A DNA stretch of 54,418 nt from an uncultured Bacteroides sp. Lineage in GTDB: Bacteria; Bacteroidota; Bacteroidia; Bacteroidales; Bacteroidaceae. A model generated the notes under the pieces. It saw nothing but the letters and a program-made list of their open reading frames with translations. It was not told the DNA's origin and did no database searches. Within the stretch, counting starts at the first letter, position 1. Each line of letters begins with the position of its first letter. The position numbers and the translations under genes are program-made. The stretch covers positions 1 to 54,418 of the forward strand of contig USPQ01000012.1 in assembly GCA_900556625.1 (NCBI GenBank), given 5' to 3'. Positions 44,183-52,813 of this stretch are shown piece after piece.

Positions 44183-44254
44183 GGTGTTTTTTTTAGATTG
44201 TTATTGATTATAAATATATACTGTTGATTAATAGGGCCATACTAATCATTGATT

Positions 44255-46828
44255 TTATTTACGAGTCATTTCGATTCGTACACCGTCCGCTTGTACAGCG
44301 TATAATTTGACACGATCCGATGAAATAGTATTGGGAATTTCAAACTGGAAAGAAGTACCGAAATATTTCAGGTTATCATTCTCTTTTATTTCAAAAGCTA
44401 CTGCCTGTTCTCCGTTTTGAACATTCACCTGATGTCCGGATATAGTATAAGTAATTTGCTTGGTGATTTTCATGTCCTCTGCAAATTGAGTGAAGTAACC
44501 GACATCCGGTGGAGTCGTATCGAGTCCGGGGTCACCTTTCTTTCTGTCTTCCAGATAGTAGAAAGCGTGTTTGGGAGCCGGAAACTGCTTCATAAATTCT
44601 TTCGTTTCCTTAATCATGGCGTCCGTGACAATGTAATTGTACGTACCGTATTGGTTGACCTTCATAGAGATCGGGACAAAGAACCCCCACCTTTCAAAGA
44701 AATCTGTCAGGTTCTCGTTAGCAGCCCGGCAAGCCATTCTGGCATACATCATTTGATTTTCTCCCGGGTCTTGGGTTGATACACGGTTTTCGCGCATCAA
44801 TTTGAAAAGAGTAGGGAAGAATTGGGGATTATATCCGCAGCGATGATAGTAATTCCATAATTGCCAGTTCATGCGTGCATGCATTTCCGGGTCCTCTCCC
44901 TGATAGTCGGTTCCAAAGTCGCACCAGGCTTTATTTTCTACACATCTTCTGAATACCAATGTGGCTTTCTTGACGTTAGCCGCATATTCCGGTACAGCCA
45001 GTTCTGTCCCTCGGGAGCAGTTCTGACCGAACTTATAAATCGTGTAATTGGAGAATAAATTGTTGGAGGACTCTGTTGTGCTGGCCCAGTTAATGGCACC
45101 TTGATGTACATGACCGATCTCGTGTGCCGGTCCCCAGGAATTTCTGGAGGCCATAAGATAAGATTTGCGCAGGATATCCCCCAGAACGGTATATACAAAT
45201 CCTATCCTGCCTTCTGAAGCCCACATATATCCGCCTTCGGGAGATATGGCAAAAATATGATTATTCATTTGTTTGGGGTATACGTCTTCAATACCCATCA
45301 ATTCTTGTTGCCATTGGATCATATTGTCCCAAAGTTCGATAGACGACAGGATATCATACGGCACTGCTGCTTTCAGTTGCTTATGATGAAAATAGAGGAT
45401 GATGGCGTTGCCGATGACACAGAAATATTTATAGTCGGCTTTGTCTATTAACTCCTTGTATTTCTCATTGGTCTGATGCTCTTTTAAGGAAAAGAATCCG
45501 CATACTTTGCCTCCGCCTAATGGGATATGGATTTTAATCGGTTGTGCATCGGGGTTTTGTATGTTCGTATTGTACATTACAAACAACATACCTGTTTGCT
45601 TGGCTGTCAGTTTGTTGACTCCTTCCTTCAGGGGATAGATATCACCGTTGACAGAAGTTTGTGCATAACCTTTGCTTGTTTCTTCCCCGATATTCTGGAT
45701 TGAAATACTTTGCCCGTGAGTGTTTCCTACCAGTACGACTACCTCATCTCCTTCGTTCACATAGATTCCTGTAGGATTGTCGAGATCTCCGTATTTCCTC
45801 GTCATCAGCTTATCCGCCCATTCGTCGGCGGAGCTGTAAGGACAATATTCCCGTATCCGGAATTCCTTTTCCCATTTATTATAACTATCGTCTTTTAAAG
45901 CCGATGCCGTTTGTATGAAGAATTCGGGTAATGCTTCTATCTGCTCTTGCGTGACATCAGGCTTTATTTCGGAACAGGTAATGTCTGTAAAGACAGTCAG
46001 CAACTGTTCTTCGAGAGTGTTTTTCTTGTTCTTTTTGAAGAACTGCATTTCATCACAACTGACATATCCGTTTTTCCCGCTATGAACCTCAAACTTTACT
46101 TTGGTGGCTTTTACCGGAGTTTTGAGTGAGGCAATGGAGGGAGAGTTGCGCATATTGAAGTCATAGCTTCCCTGATGCACGTATTCCGTGTTTTCTTTCG
46201 TCTGCGTATATACGTCAAATTTCCCGAATGTGCCGTTTCCTGAATTAGTGTGATAGATGAAATAATCAATATCCGTATTACCCTCGAAATAGTATTCCAG
46301 GATAACCGGGAAATCGGCCGATTGTCCCCATTTACTGTGGTAAGGTACTCCGCCGTCGGCAATAAATTTATTATCAAAGGAATGCTCGATGCTCCGATCC
46401 GGGTCCGTTTCCTCTTCGCTCGCCTTACCGGCATAGGGTTTTACCTGTATATCTTCTTCGATTACAATGTCACTGGCGGAATATTGGGTGACTGTAATGG
46501 TATAATGTTTAGTTGCAGAGGATACTTTAACGTTGGCGGTACGTCTGTTCGAACCGATATTGGCGTCTACTGATATTTTCAGACTGTTTTTGAATTGTGT
46601 GGCTCTGAGCCATTTATCAGTAACCTTCGCTTCCCAATTATCTACGTTTAAGTTTGTGGTGATAGAGATGCTGACGTTTGCTGCATCTTTACTGAAGTTC
46701 TGTATCAGATCCTCTGTCGCGATTTCAAAGATTTCCGTTATACTTTCTTCCGCGTTATCTTTACATCCGTATAGACACAACGATATAAAGAGGCAGATGA
46801 GGCTTAAACAATATCCGGAGTTTTTCAT
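44255..46828 (-). CDS. M60-family (enhancin-like) zinc metallopeptidase lipoprotein with BACON and F5/8C-like domains
   Basis: 857 residues from the ATG at 46828, where a lipoprotein signal begins (LICLFISLCLYGCKDN, Cys about 22); a start 20 codons earlier would bury the signal. Order: BACON domain (about 30-125), F5/8 type C-like carbohydrate-binding domain (about 140-265), then the M60 catalytic part with HEIGHVHQ (zinc motif near 568) and a downstream Glu in ASTTESSNN. M60 enzymes cut mucin-type glycoproteins, often next to O-glycans. A copy of the fecR-type promoter element lies upstream. Confidence 0.88.
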   Translation of the reverse strand: MKNSGYCLSLICLFISLCLYGCKDNAEESITEIFEIATEDLIQNFSKDAANVSISITTNLNVDNWEAKVTDKWLRATQFKNSLKISVDANIGSNRRTANVKVSSATKHYTITVTQYSASDIVIEEDIQVKPYAGKASEEETDPDRSIEHSFDNKFIADGGVPYHSKWGQSADFPVILEYYFEGNTDIDYFIYHTNSGNGTFGKFDVYTQTKENTEYVHQGSYDFNMRNSPSIASLKTPVKATKVKFEVHSGKNGYVSCDEMQFFKKNKKNTLEEQLLTVFTDITCSEIKPDVTQEQIEALPEFFIQTASALKDDSYNKWEKEFRIREYCPYSSADEWADKLMTRKYGDLDNPTGIYVNEGDEVVVLVGNTHGQSISIQNIGEETSKGYAQTSVNGDIYPLKEGVNKLTAKQTGMLFVMYNTNIQNPDAQPIKIHIPLGGGKVCGFFSLKEHQTNEKYKELIDKADYKYFCVIGNAIILYFHHKQLKAAVPYDILSSIELWDNMIQWQQELMGIEDVYPKQMNNHIFAISPEGGYMWASEGRIGFVYTVLGDILRKSYLMASRNSWGPAHEIGHVHQGAINWASTTESSNNLFSNYTIYKFGQNCSRGTELAVPEYAANVKKATLVFRRCVENKAWCDFGTDYQGEDPEMHARMNWQLWNYYHRCGYNPQFFPTLFKLMRENRVSTQDPGENQMMYARMACRAANENLTDFFERWGFFVPISMKVNQYGTYNYIVTDAMIKETKEFMKQFPAPKHAFYYLEDRKKGDPGLDTTPPDVGYFTQFAEDMKITKQITYTISGHQVNVQNGEQAVAFEIKENDNLKYFGTSFQFEIPNTISSDRVKLYAVQADGVRIEMTRK

Positions 46829-46902
46829 GGTAATGTTCTTTGGATTAAAATTAATATTACTGCTTATATTGTTGGCCCTATTTATCAAGCAGTGACATTA
46901 CC

Positions 46903-46936
46903 ATAATGGGAGAAGTCGGTTTTACTCCTCACTTTT
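46903..46936 (-). promoter_or_regulatory. Candidate ECF-sigma-dependent promoter of the M60-phosphodiesterase unit
   Basis: On the minus strand GTGAGGAGTAAA, a CG step and CCCATTAT repeat the fecR upstream element (42396-42428), with one base more between the halves. It lies about 75 bases before the M60 start and after the GH36 terminator. Confidence 0.6.
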
Positions 46937-46947
46937 TTAAAGAAATT

Positions 46948-46998
46948 TTTCGCAGGCAACCTGATTAACCTCTTGAGAAGGACAGGTTGCCTGCGAAA
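46948..46998 (-). terminator. Terminator of the GH36 gene
   Basis: TTTCGCAGGCAACCTG (46948-46963) and its exact complement (46983-46998) form a 16-bp stem with a 19-base loop, 14 bases after the GH36 stop. On the minus strand the stem is followed by AATTTCTTT. Confidence 0.8.
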
Positions 46999-47012
46999 TG
47001 GGAAGTTGTCTC

Positions 47013-49202
47013 TTATTCCGCAGTCAGCTCAATCACACGGCTGAAAGCCTGATTGGTAGTGAAGGCGTTGATACCTATTTTCATCAGATAGTCGCCGGAA
47101 TAAGTTTTCTCGTTAGCGCCCAGATTCGACTTCTTATTCGGCATCAGGTTGATTTCTTTCACCTTATACCTCTTACTCGGATCCAATCCCTGAAGTTTCA
47201 CCGGAAGCAGTTTCTCAGCATAGCGCGGATGAATGTCATAAGTATAAAGCACAGCCTTGTTCTTATCCGGTGCGGTGTACATCACGGACATGTGGTTGCC
47301 GTCATAAGGAGAGACCAGTCTGTATTGGTCGCCGTCCAGAATCACTTTCTTCAGACGTGTCCAGTTGGCAACTGCATTCTGGCAGTAAGTCAGTTCGTCC
47401 GCATTCAACTCTTTCAGTCCGAGGTCGAAGCCCAGTTTGCACATACTGGCTACATCGGTACGGAATTTCACGCTTGTCTTCTTGTTCCAGCTAGTCACGT
47501 GTGCAGACATCGCTTTGGAAGGGAAGATTTGTGAGAATCCCCATTGGATAAACAGACGTTCTATCGGGTCGGTATTGTCACTGCACCAGAATTCTGTGAA
47601 ATATTTCAGGGCCTCGTAGTCGCAACGTGCGCCGCCACCGGAGCAGAGCATCATCGGTGTATTGGGATATTTCTCTTTCACACGTTTGAGTACATTGTAT
47701 ATGCCGCGTACATGGTCGATATAAAGTTGTCCCTGTTTGTTTTTCAGGTAGGGAGAATAGACGTTGGTGATCGGTGAGTTGCAGTCCCACTTGAAATAGG
47801 CAACTTCCGGATTCTCAGTCAGGATGTTGTCGACTACGCCGAACACAAAGTCCTGCACTTTCGGGTTGCTGAGGTCGAGAACCAGTTGGTTACGATAGTA
47901 ATAAGTCTTGCGGTTCGGCAGGGTGATAGCCCAGTCGGGGTGCTTTTCAAAGAGTTCGCTTTTCGGGTTGACCATTTCCGGCTCAATCCAGATGCCGAAC
48001 TTCACTCCGGCTTCTTTAGCGGATTTCACAAGAGCAGGGATACCGCCGGGCAGTTTGGATTTCATTGCTTCCCAATCGCCTAGTCCGGCATTGTCGCTGT
48101 TGCGCGGATGCTTGTTGCCAAACCAGCCGTCATCGAGCAGGAACATATCTACCCCAAGATGTTTGGCCTCTTTCATTAGTTCGGAAAGGAGTTGTTCGTC
48201 GAATTTGAAGTAAGTGTTTTCCCAGTTGTTCAGTAGGGAGAGGCGGTCACCTTGTCCGTCTTTCAGCTGATAGTTGCGAGCCCAGGCGTGAAGGTTGCGG
48301 CTGGCCTCGCCCGTTCCGTTATTGCTGAAAGTGAACATAAATTCGGGAGTCGTGAATACTTCGTTCGCTTTCAATTCATAATCAGATGCATAAGGGTTGA
48401 TGGCAGGGATTACGCGCAGGTTACCAACGTTGTCTACTTCGAATGTAAACTGGAAGTTACCGGTCCAGCCGATCGTACCCAGCATCACGCGGCCTTGTGT
48501 TTCCTGTGCCGATTGTCCGAATCCCAGTTCGAAGAACGGATGTGTATGCATGGCGGCACGGCTGCCCAACTTGGTGTCGATTACTTTCTTTCCGAACTGT
48601 AACTGCTGGCTGCTCATTTGAGCTTCTTTGGCCCAGTCGCTGCTGAACTCGGTTAGGAAATACTTGGAGTCGGAGAAATAGAGCATTGTGGAAGCATAGC
48701 GCCACAGGGTGACGGGTTTCTTCTCGTTGTGCTTGATTTCGCTCCATGTCTTGATGACGTTTTCTTTCGGATAAGCGATGTAGTGCAGAGTTACCTCTAC
48801 CGGATATTGGTCGTCTTTGAGGTTGATAATTGTCTCTGTTCCCCCTGTCACGGCCTTCTGCTCGGAAGATACATAGCGGAGAATCGTACTTGGATTTCCG
48901 TCGCTGTGAGTGATAGCCACAGCCGGTTCGAAATAGTCTTCGGCACCGGAACCCGGATAGACTTCCCAGCCGCGTGTAGAAACACTGCCGTCACTGCCAC
49001 CTTTTACATAAGGCGAAAAGTGCTTGATATCTTGCTCATTTAGTAGTTTGTCACCCAGATAAGCCTGATAAAGTCGGCCGTTAGGGGCTACTTGAAGGAT
49101 TAGGTCTGTGTTGTCCGTTGAGATTTGGATAACACTCTTTTCCTGGGCTTTCACTTGTGCCAAGGTAAACAAAGCCATTAGTAGTAGAAATAGTTTCTTC
49201 AT
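47013..49202 (-). CDS. Secreted GH36-family alpha-galactosidase
   Basis: 729 residues with a signal peptide (LFLLLMALFTLAQVKA). The N-terminal beta-sandwich (about 25-290) is followed by a TIM barrel with LLDDGWFG, WIEPEMVNP, the nucleophile in YFKWDCNSP (about 471) and the acid/base Asp in CSDNTDP (about 540). The C-terminal sandwich includes YDIHPRYAEKLLPV. It removes terminal alpha-1,3 or alpha-1,6 galactose; some GH36 members also act on alpha-N-acetylgalactosamine, so blood-group-type caps are possible. It is on its own transcript. Confidence 0.92.
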   Translation of the reverse strand: MKKLFLLLMALFTLAQVKAQEKSVIQISTDNTDLILQVAPNGRLYQAYLGDKLLNEQDIKHFSPYVKGGSDGSVSTRGWEVYPGSGAEDYFEPAVAITHSDGNPSTILRYVSSEQKAVTGGTETIINLKDDQYPVEVTLHYIAYPKENVIKTWSEIKHNEKKPVTLWRYASTMLYFSDSKYFLTEFSSDWAKEAQMSSQQLQFGKKVIDTKLGSRAAMHTHPFFELGFGQSAQETQGRVMLGTIGWTGNFQFTFEVDNVGNLRVIPAINPYASDYELKANEVFTTPEFMFTFSNNGTGEASRNLHAWARNYQLKDGQGDRLSLLNNWENTYFKFDEQLLSELMKEAKHLGVDMFLLDDGWFGNKHPRNSDNAGLGDWEAMKSKLPGGIPALVKSAKEAGVKFGIWIEPEMVNPKSELFEKHPDWAITLPNRKTYYYRNQLVLDLSNPKVQDFVFGVVDNILTENPEVAYFKWDCNSPITNVYSPYLKNKQGQLYIDHVRGIYNVLKRVKEKYPNTPMMLCSGGGARCDYEALKYFTEFWCSDNTDPIERLFIQWGFSQIFPSKAMSAHVTSWNKKTSVKFRTDVASMCKLGFDLGLKELNADELTYCQNAVANWTRLKKVILDGDQYRLVSPYDGNHMSVMYTAPDKNKAVLYTYDIHPRYAEKLLPVKLQGLDPSKRYKVKEINLMPNKKSNLGANEKTYSGDYLMKIGINAFTTNQAFSRVIELTAE

Positions 49203-49257
49203 GTTGTTTTGAATAATAATTATTGGGTATTAGTTAGCTTACAGGCATAAAAACGCT

Positions 49258-49265
49258 CAAAGATA
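49258..49265 (-). promoter_or_regulatory. -7 promoter element of the GH36 gene
   Basis: On the minus strand TATCTTTG (49265-49258) matches TAnnTTTG, with a leader of about 50 bases. No clear -33 TTTG is seen. Confidence 0.5.
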
Positions 49266-49391
49266 ATGATAATTTATGATGTACGGGCCAGATTTTGATG
49301 CTGATGCTAAATTCTACGGTAAATAAGTCACCGTTAAACATAGCTTATACACCCGCTATACATCTGTTATCCGGTAGGTATTGTTCTGTCG

Positions 49392-49567
49392 GAATACCGC
49401 TTTAGTTAATTTGCCACGGCCGTGGAGAGTTCTTTCCACAAGCGTGACGAGATATTACCACGGGTGTGACGAATACTCTCCACAGCCGTGGCAGACTAAC
49501 TAAAGCGGTGCTCCAACCTAACTATACCGGTATTCCAATCGAACTATACCGGCTTCCCTTCCCATAA
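49392..49567. repeat. Eight-unit array with 22-base period and 35-bp imperfect inverted repeat
   Basis: CCAC occurs at 49414, 49436, 49458 and 49480, exactly 22 bases apart, each opening a CCACnnnnGTG palindromic core. Weaker units continue in phase at 49392, 49502, 49524 and 49546; the 49502 and 49524 units agree at 16 of 22 positions. Arms 49396-49430 and 49475-49509 are inverted repeats matching at 32 of 35 positions with a 44-base centre. The sequence differs from the array at 658-745, but the period and the inverted outer arms are alike. Confidence 0.8.
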
Positions 49568-49671
49568 AGTCCCACTTAACAAACCCTCCGACAAGCTGCT
49601 TGCCGGAAAGGGAGGAATGACATGGCAATTAAAGTGAGTACATCTACTGTTCAAAAAATAATCTTACTTAC

Positions 49672-49702
49672 TTGCTTTTTTCGTTTGATTTTCATACTTT
49701 TA
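49672..49702 (+). promoter_or_regulatory. Probable promoter of hppA
   Basis: TTG at 49672-49674 and TACTTTTA at 49695-49702 are 20 bases apart; the -7 element differs from TAnnTTTG at the last base. It predicts initiation near 49709 and supports the ATG at 49733 over upstream in-frame starts. Confidence 0.5.
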
Positions 49703-49732
49703 GCCTCCGTAAACCCTTTAAAAATTAATCCT

Positions 49733-51937
49733 ATGGATAGCATTCTTTTCTGGCTGGTTCCGGTCTCTTCCGTGTTAGCCCTCTGCTTTGCTTATTACTT
49801 CCATAAGCAAATGATGAAGGAGAGTGAAGGTACTCCCCAAATGATAAAAATTGCCGCTGCTGTGCGCAAAGGCGCTATGTCTTACCTGAAACAGCAATAC
49901 AAGATTGTAGGCTGGGTGTTTCTGGGGCTGGTCATTTTGTTTTCAATCATGGCCTACGGTTTCCACGTTCAGAATGCTTGGGTGCCTATCGCTTTCCTGA
50001 CGGGTGGTTTCTTTTCCGGCCTTTCCGGTTTTCTGGGGATGAAAACGGCAACTTATGCATCAGCCCGTACAGCCAATGCGGCACGCGGTTCGCTGAATGC
50101 CGGATTGAGGATTGCCTTTCGGAGCGGTGCGGTAATGGGACTTGTCGTAGTCGGTCTCGGCCTGCTCGACATTTCTTTCTGGTATTTGTTGCTGAACGAA
50201 GTGATTCCTGCTGACGCACTGATACCGACTCATAAACTCTGTGTAATCACTACCACCATGCTTACTTTCGGTATGGGGGCCTCCACTCAGGCACTCTTCG
50301 CCCGTGTCGGCGGTGGTATCTATACGAAAGCTGCCGATGTGGGGGCCGACCTTGTAGGTAAGGTAGAGGCCGGAATCCCCGAAGACGACCCGCGCAACCC
50401 TGCCACTATTGCCGATAACGTAGGTGACAACGTGGGTGACGTGGCCGGCATGGGAGCCGACTTGTACGAATCTTATTGCGGTTCGATCCTGGCAACTGCC
50501 GCGCTTGGTGCTGCCGCCTTTATTCATTCTTCGGACACGGCTATGCAGTTCAAAGCGGTTATTGCTCCGATGTTGATCGCGGCTGTCGGGATTATCCTTT
50601 CTATTATAGGTATCTTCGCCGTCCGTACCAAAGAGAATGCGAAGATGAAAGATCTGCTTGGTTCGCTGGCGTTCGGTACAAACCTCAGTTCTGTACTTAT
50701 CGTCGTTGCTACTTTCTTTATCCTGTGGCTTTTGCAGTTGCAGAACTGGGTTTGGATCTCCTGTGCGGTGGTCGTCGGCCTGCTTGTCGGCATTGTGATA
50801 GGCCGTTCTACTGAATATTATACTTCTCAATCCTATCGTCCTACTCAGAAGTTGAGTGAAAGCGGGAAGACGGGACCTGCTACGGTCATCATTTCCGGTA
50901 TCGGTCTGGGAATGCTTTCTACGGCTATCCCCGTTATTGCAGTTGTGGTGGGTATCATTGCTTCTTATCTACTGGCTGCTGCCGGCGATTTTGCCAATAT
51001 CGGTATGGGGTTGTACGGAATCGGCATTGCTGCCGTCGGTATGCTTTCTACGCTGGGAATCACTTTGGCAACGGACGCTTACGGCCCGATTGCGGATAAC
51101 GCAGGCGGAAACGCGGAAATGTCCGGTTTGGGTGAAGAAGTCCGCAAACGTACCGATGCGCTCGATTCTCTCGGAAACACGACTGCCGCAACCGGAAAAG
51201 GTTTTGCGATTGGTTCTGCTGCCTTGACGGGATTGGCTTTGCTCGCTTCTTATATTGAAGAAATACGTATCGGACTGACTCGTCTCGGCAATATGGATCT
51301 GACTTTCTCGGACGGAAATACAATCAGTGTGGCAAATGCTACTTTCATTGACTTCATGAACTATTATGAAGTGAACCTGATGAATCCGAAGGTACTTTCG
51401 GGGATGTTCCTCGGCTCTATGATGGCTTTCCTGTTCTGCGGGCTGACCATGAATGCCGTGGGACGTGCGGCAGGACACATGGTGGACGAAGTGCGCCGTC
51501 AGTTCCGTGAAATAAAAGGTATCCTGACGGGAGAAGCCGAACCGGACTACGAACGTTGTGTGGAAATCTCTACGAAGGGGGCACAGCGCGAAATGGTGGT
51601 TCCTTCATTGATTGCTATCATTGCCCCTATCTTTACGGGACTTGTCTTCGGTGTTCCCGGTGTGCTTGGTTTGTTGATCGGTGGTTTGAGCAGCGGTTTC
51701 GTGCTCGCTATCTTTATGGCAAATGCCGGTGGTGCCTGGGATAATGCAAAGAAATATGTGGAAGAAGGCAATTTCGGAGGAAAAGGAAGTGAGGTTCATA
51801 AGGCAACGGTGGTGGGCGATACGGTGGGCGACCCGTTTAAAGATACCTCCGGTCCGAGCTTGAATATATTGATAAAGCTTATGAGCATGGTAGCCATTGT
51901 AATGGCAGGACTTACGGTTGCCTGGAGTCTGTTCTAA
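49733..51937 (+). CDS. hppA: K+-dependent membrane pyrophosphatase (Na+ and/or H+ pump)
   Basis: 734 residues from the ATG at 49733 (MDSILFWLVPVSSVLAL); an in-frame ATG at 49622 lies upstream of the likely promoter. About 16 membrane helices. Pyrophosphate-binding motifs: DVGADLVGKVE, then DNVGDNVGDVAGMGADL and, near the C-terminus, GDTVGDPFKDTSGPS. The segment GNTTAATGKGF has Ala where K+-independent enzymes carry Lys, so it is the K+-dependent type, whose members pump Na+, and in some Bacteroides both Na+ and H+. It energises the membrane from pyrophosphate made in biosynthesis. Confidence 0.93.
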   Translation: MDSILFWLVPVSSVLALCFAYYFHKQMMKESEGTPQMIKIAAAVRKGAMSYLKQQYKIVGWVFLGLVILFSIMAYGFHVQNAWVPIAFLTGGFFSGLSGFLGMKTATYASARTANAARGSLNAGLRIAFRSGAVMGLVVVGLGLLDISFWYLLLNEVIPADALIPTHKLCVITTTMLTFGMGASTQALFARVGGGIYTKAADVGADLVGKVEAGIPEDDPRNPATIADNVGDNVGDVAGMGADLYESYCGSILATAALGAAAFIHSSDTAMQFKAVIAPMLIAAVGIILSIIGIFAVRTKENAKMKDLLGSLAFGTNLSSVLIVVATFFILWLLQLQNWVWISCAVVVGLLVGIVIGRSTEYYTSQSYRPTQKLSESGKTGPATVIISGIGLGMLSTAIPVIAVVVGIIASYLLAAAGDFANIGMGLYGIGIAAVGMLSTLGITLATDAYGPIADNAGGNAEMSGLGEEVRKRTDALDSLGNTTAATGKGFAIGSAALTGLALLASYIEEIRIGLTRLGNMDLTFSDGNTISVANATFIDFMNYYEVNLMNPKVLSGMFLGSMMAFLFCGLTMNAVGRAAGHMVDEVRRQFREIKGILTGEAEPDYERCVEISTKGAQREMVVPSLIAIIAPIFTGLVFGVPGVLGLLIGGLSSGFVLAIFMANAGGAWDNAKKYVEEGNFGGKGSEVHKATVVGDTVGDPFKDTSGPSLNILIKLMSMVAIVMAGLTVAWSLF

Positions 51938-51965
51938 GGATTTTGTGTTAAAAAGATAAGAAAAT

Positions 51966-51993
51966 GGAGACCGGAATCTAGGTCTCCTTTTTT
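51966..51993 (+). terminator. Intrinsic terminator after hppA
   Basis: GGAGACC (51966-51972) and GGTCTCC (51981-51987) pair exactly around an 8-base loop and are followed by TTTTTT (51988-51993). Confidence 0.85.
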
Positions 51994-52001
51994 ATTTCAT
52001 T

Positions 52002-52009
52002 TACCTTTG
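52002..52009 (+). promoter_or_regulatory. -7 promoter element of rnhB
   Basis: TACCTTTG at 52002-52009 matches TAnnTTTG, 20 bases before the ATG at 52030. The -33 region overlaps the hppA terminator and shows no TTTG. Confidence 0.45.
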
Positions 52010-52029
52010 CAGAGATAAAAACGATAAAG

Positions 52030-52632
52030 ATGCTATTACCTTATTTAAATGAGAATCTGATAGAAGCAGGGTGCGATGAGGCAGGCCGCGGCTGTTTGGC
52101 GGGTTCTGTCTATGCTGCTGCCGTCATTCTTCCGAAAGATTTTAAGAATGAGTTACTGAATGACTCCAAGCAACTGACGGAGAAACAACGTTATGCCCTG
52201 CGTGAGGTAATAGAACGTGAAGCGATAGCATGGGCGGTGGGTATCGTTTCACCCGAAGAGATAGATGAGATAAATATCCTGCGTGCTTCTTTCCTGGCCA
52301 TGCATCGTGCTGTCGATCAACTGTCCACCCGTCCCGAACACCTGCTCATTGACGGAAACCGGTTCAATAAATATCCCGGTATCCCGCATACCACGGTAAT
52401 CAAAGGCGACGGAAAATACCTTTCGATAGCTGCTGCATCTATTCTGGCCAAAACGTATCGTGATGATTATATGAACCGTCTCCACGAAGAGTATCCCTAT
52501 TATGACTGGAACCGTAATAAAGGGTATCCTACCAAAAAACACCGTGCCGCCATTGCCGAACATGGAACAACTCCTTATCATCGGATGACGTTCAATTTGT
52601 TGGGAGGTGAACAACTTTCTTTGGACTTTTAA
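52030..52632 (+). CDS. rnhB: Ribonuclease HII
   Basis: 200 residues, usual length. The catalytic signature AGCDEAGRGCLAG (about 13-25) has the Asp-Glu pair and GRG motif; further Asp residues lie in LLIDGNRF and DYMNRLH-type positions, with AAASILAKTYRD before them. It cuts RNA-DNA junctions, including single ribonucleotides left in DNA, complementing RNase H1 encoded at 10458. It has its own -7 element and follows the hppA terminator. Confidence 0.95.
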   Translation: MLLPYLNENLIEAGCDEAGRGCLAGSVYAAAVILPKDFKNELLNDSKQLTEKQRYALREVIEREAIAWAVGIVSPEEIDEINILRASFLAMHRAVDQLSTRPEHLLIDGNRFNKYPGIPHTTVIKGDGKYLSIAAASILAKTYRDDYMNRLHEEYPYYDWNRNKGYPTKKHRAAIAEHGTTPYHRMTFNLLGGEQLSLDF

Positions 52633-52690
52633 TTCCCGTTGTTCCTTTCTTAAATTATATTTTCTACATTTTTTTGCAGTATAAGCACGA

Positions 52691-52733
52691 TTTTAGCCTG
52701 TTTAGTGCTTGAATTGTTCTGTTTAGGCTAAAA
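52691..52733. repeat. Inverted repeat after rnhB with internal GTTTAG repeats
   Basis: TTTTAGCCT (52691-52699) and AGGCTAAAA (52725-52733) are inverted repeats with a 25-base loop that contains GTTTAG twice. AAGCAC (52683-52688) also has complements GTGCTT nearby. No T-run follows on the plus strand, so a terminator role is uncertain. Confidence 0.45.
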
Positions 52734-52772
52734 AAGTGTTGCTTCGTGCTTTTAATTGTTATTGAAATGCTA

Positions 52773-52780
52773 TATATTTG
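52773..52780 (+). promoter_or_regulatory. -7 promoter element of the DUF5723-like gene
   Basis: TATATTTG at 52773-52780 matches TAnnTTTG and lies 33 bases before the ATG at 52814, which argues against an earlier in-frame start at 52778. Confidence 0.5.
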
Positions 52781-52813
52781 CAAACAATAATAAGAATTAA
52801 AAAGTTTAAAATC

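Larger units (their letters stand above)
49203..49732. other. Divergent intergenic region between GH36 and hppA
   Basis: No credible gene in these 530 bases. They hold the GH36 -7 element, the 22-base-period array at 49392-49567, a small CAAGC/GCTTG hairpin near 49592-49602 flanked by CCTCC and GGAGG, and the hppA promoter at 49672-49702. Confidence 0.7.

Noticed and set aside
34243..49202. Recent integrative element
   Set aside because: No integrase, relaxase, tRNA target or direct repeats at the edges were seen; the locus may still be strain-variable.
49392..49567. CRISPR array
   Set aside because: Units are tandem with no unique spacers, and no cas genes are present.
50060..50830. 256-codon minus-strand open frame inside hppA
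   Set aside because: Composition is charged and irregular, as expected for the antisense of a membrane protein; hppA motifs are intact.
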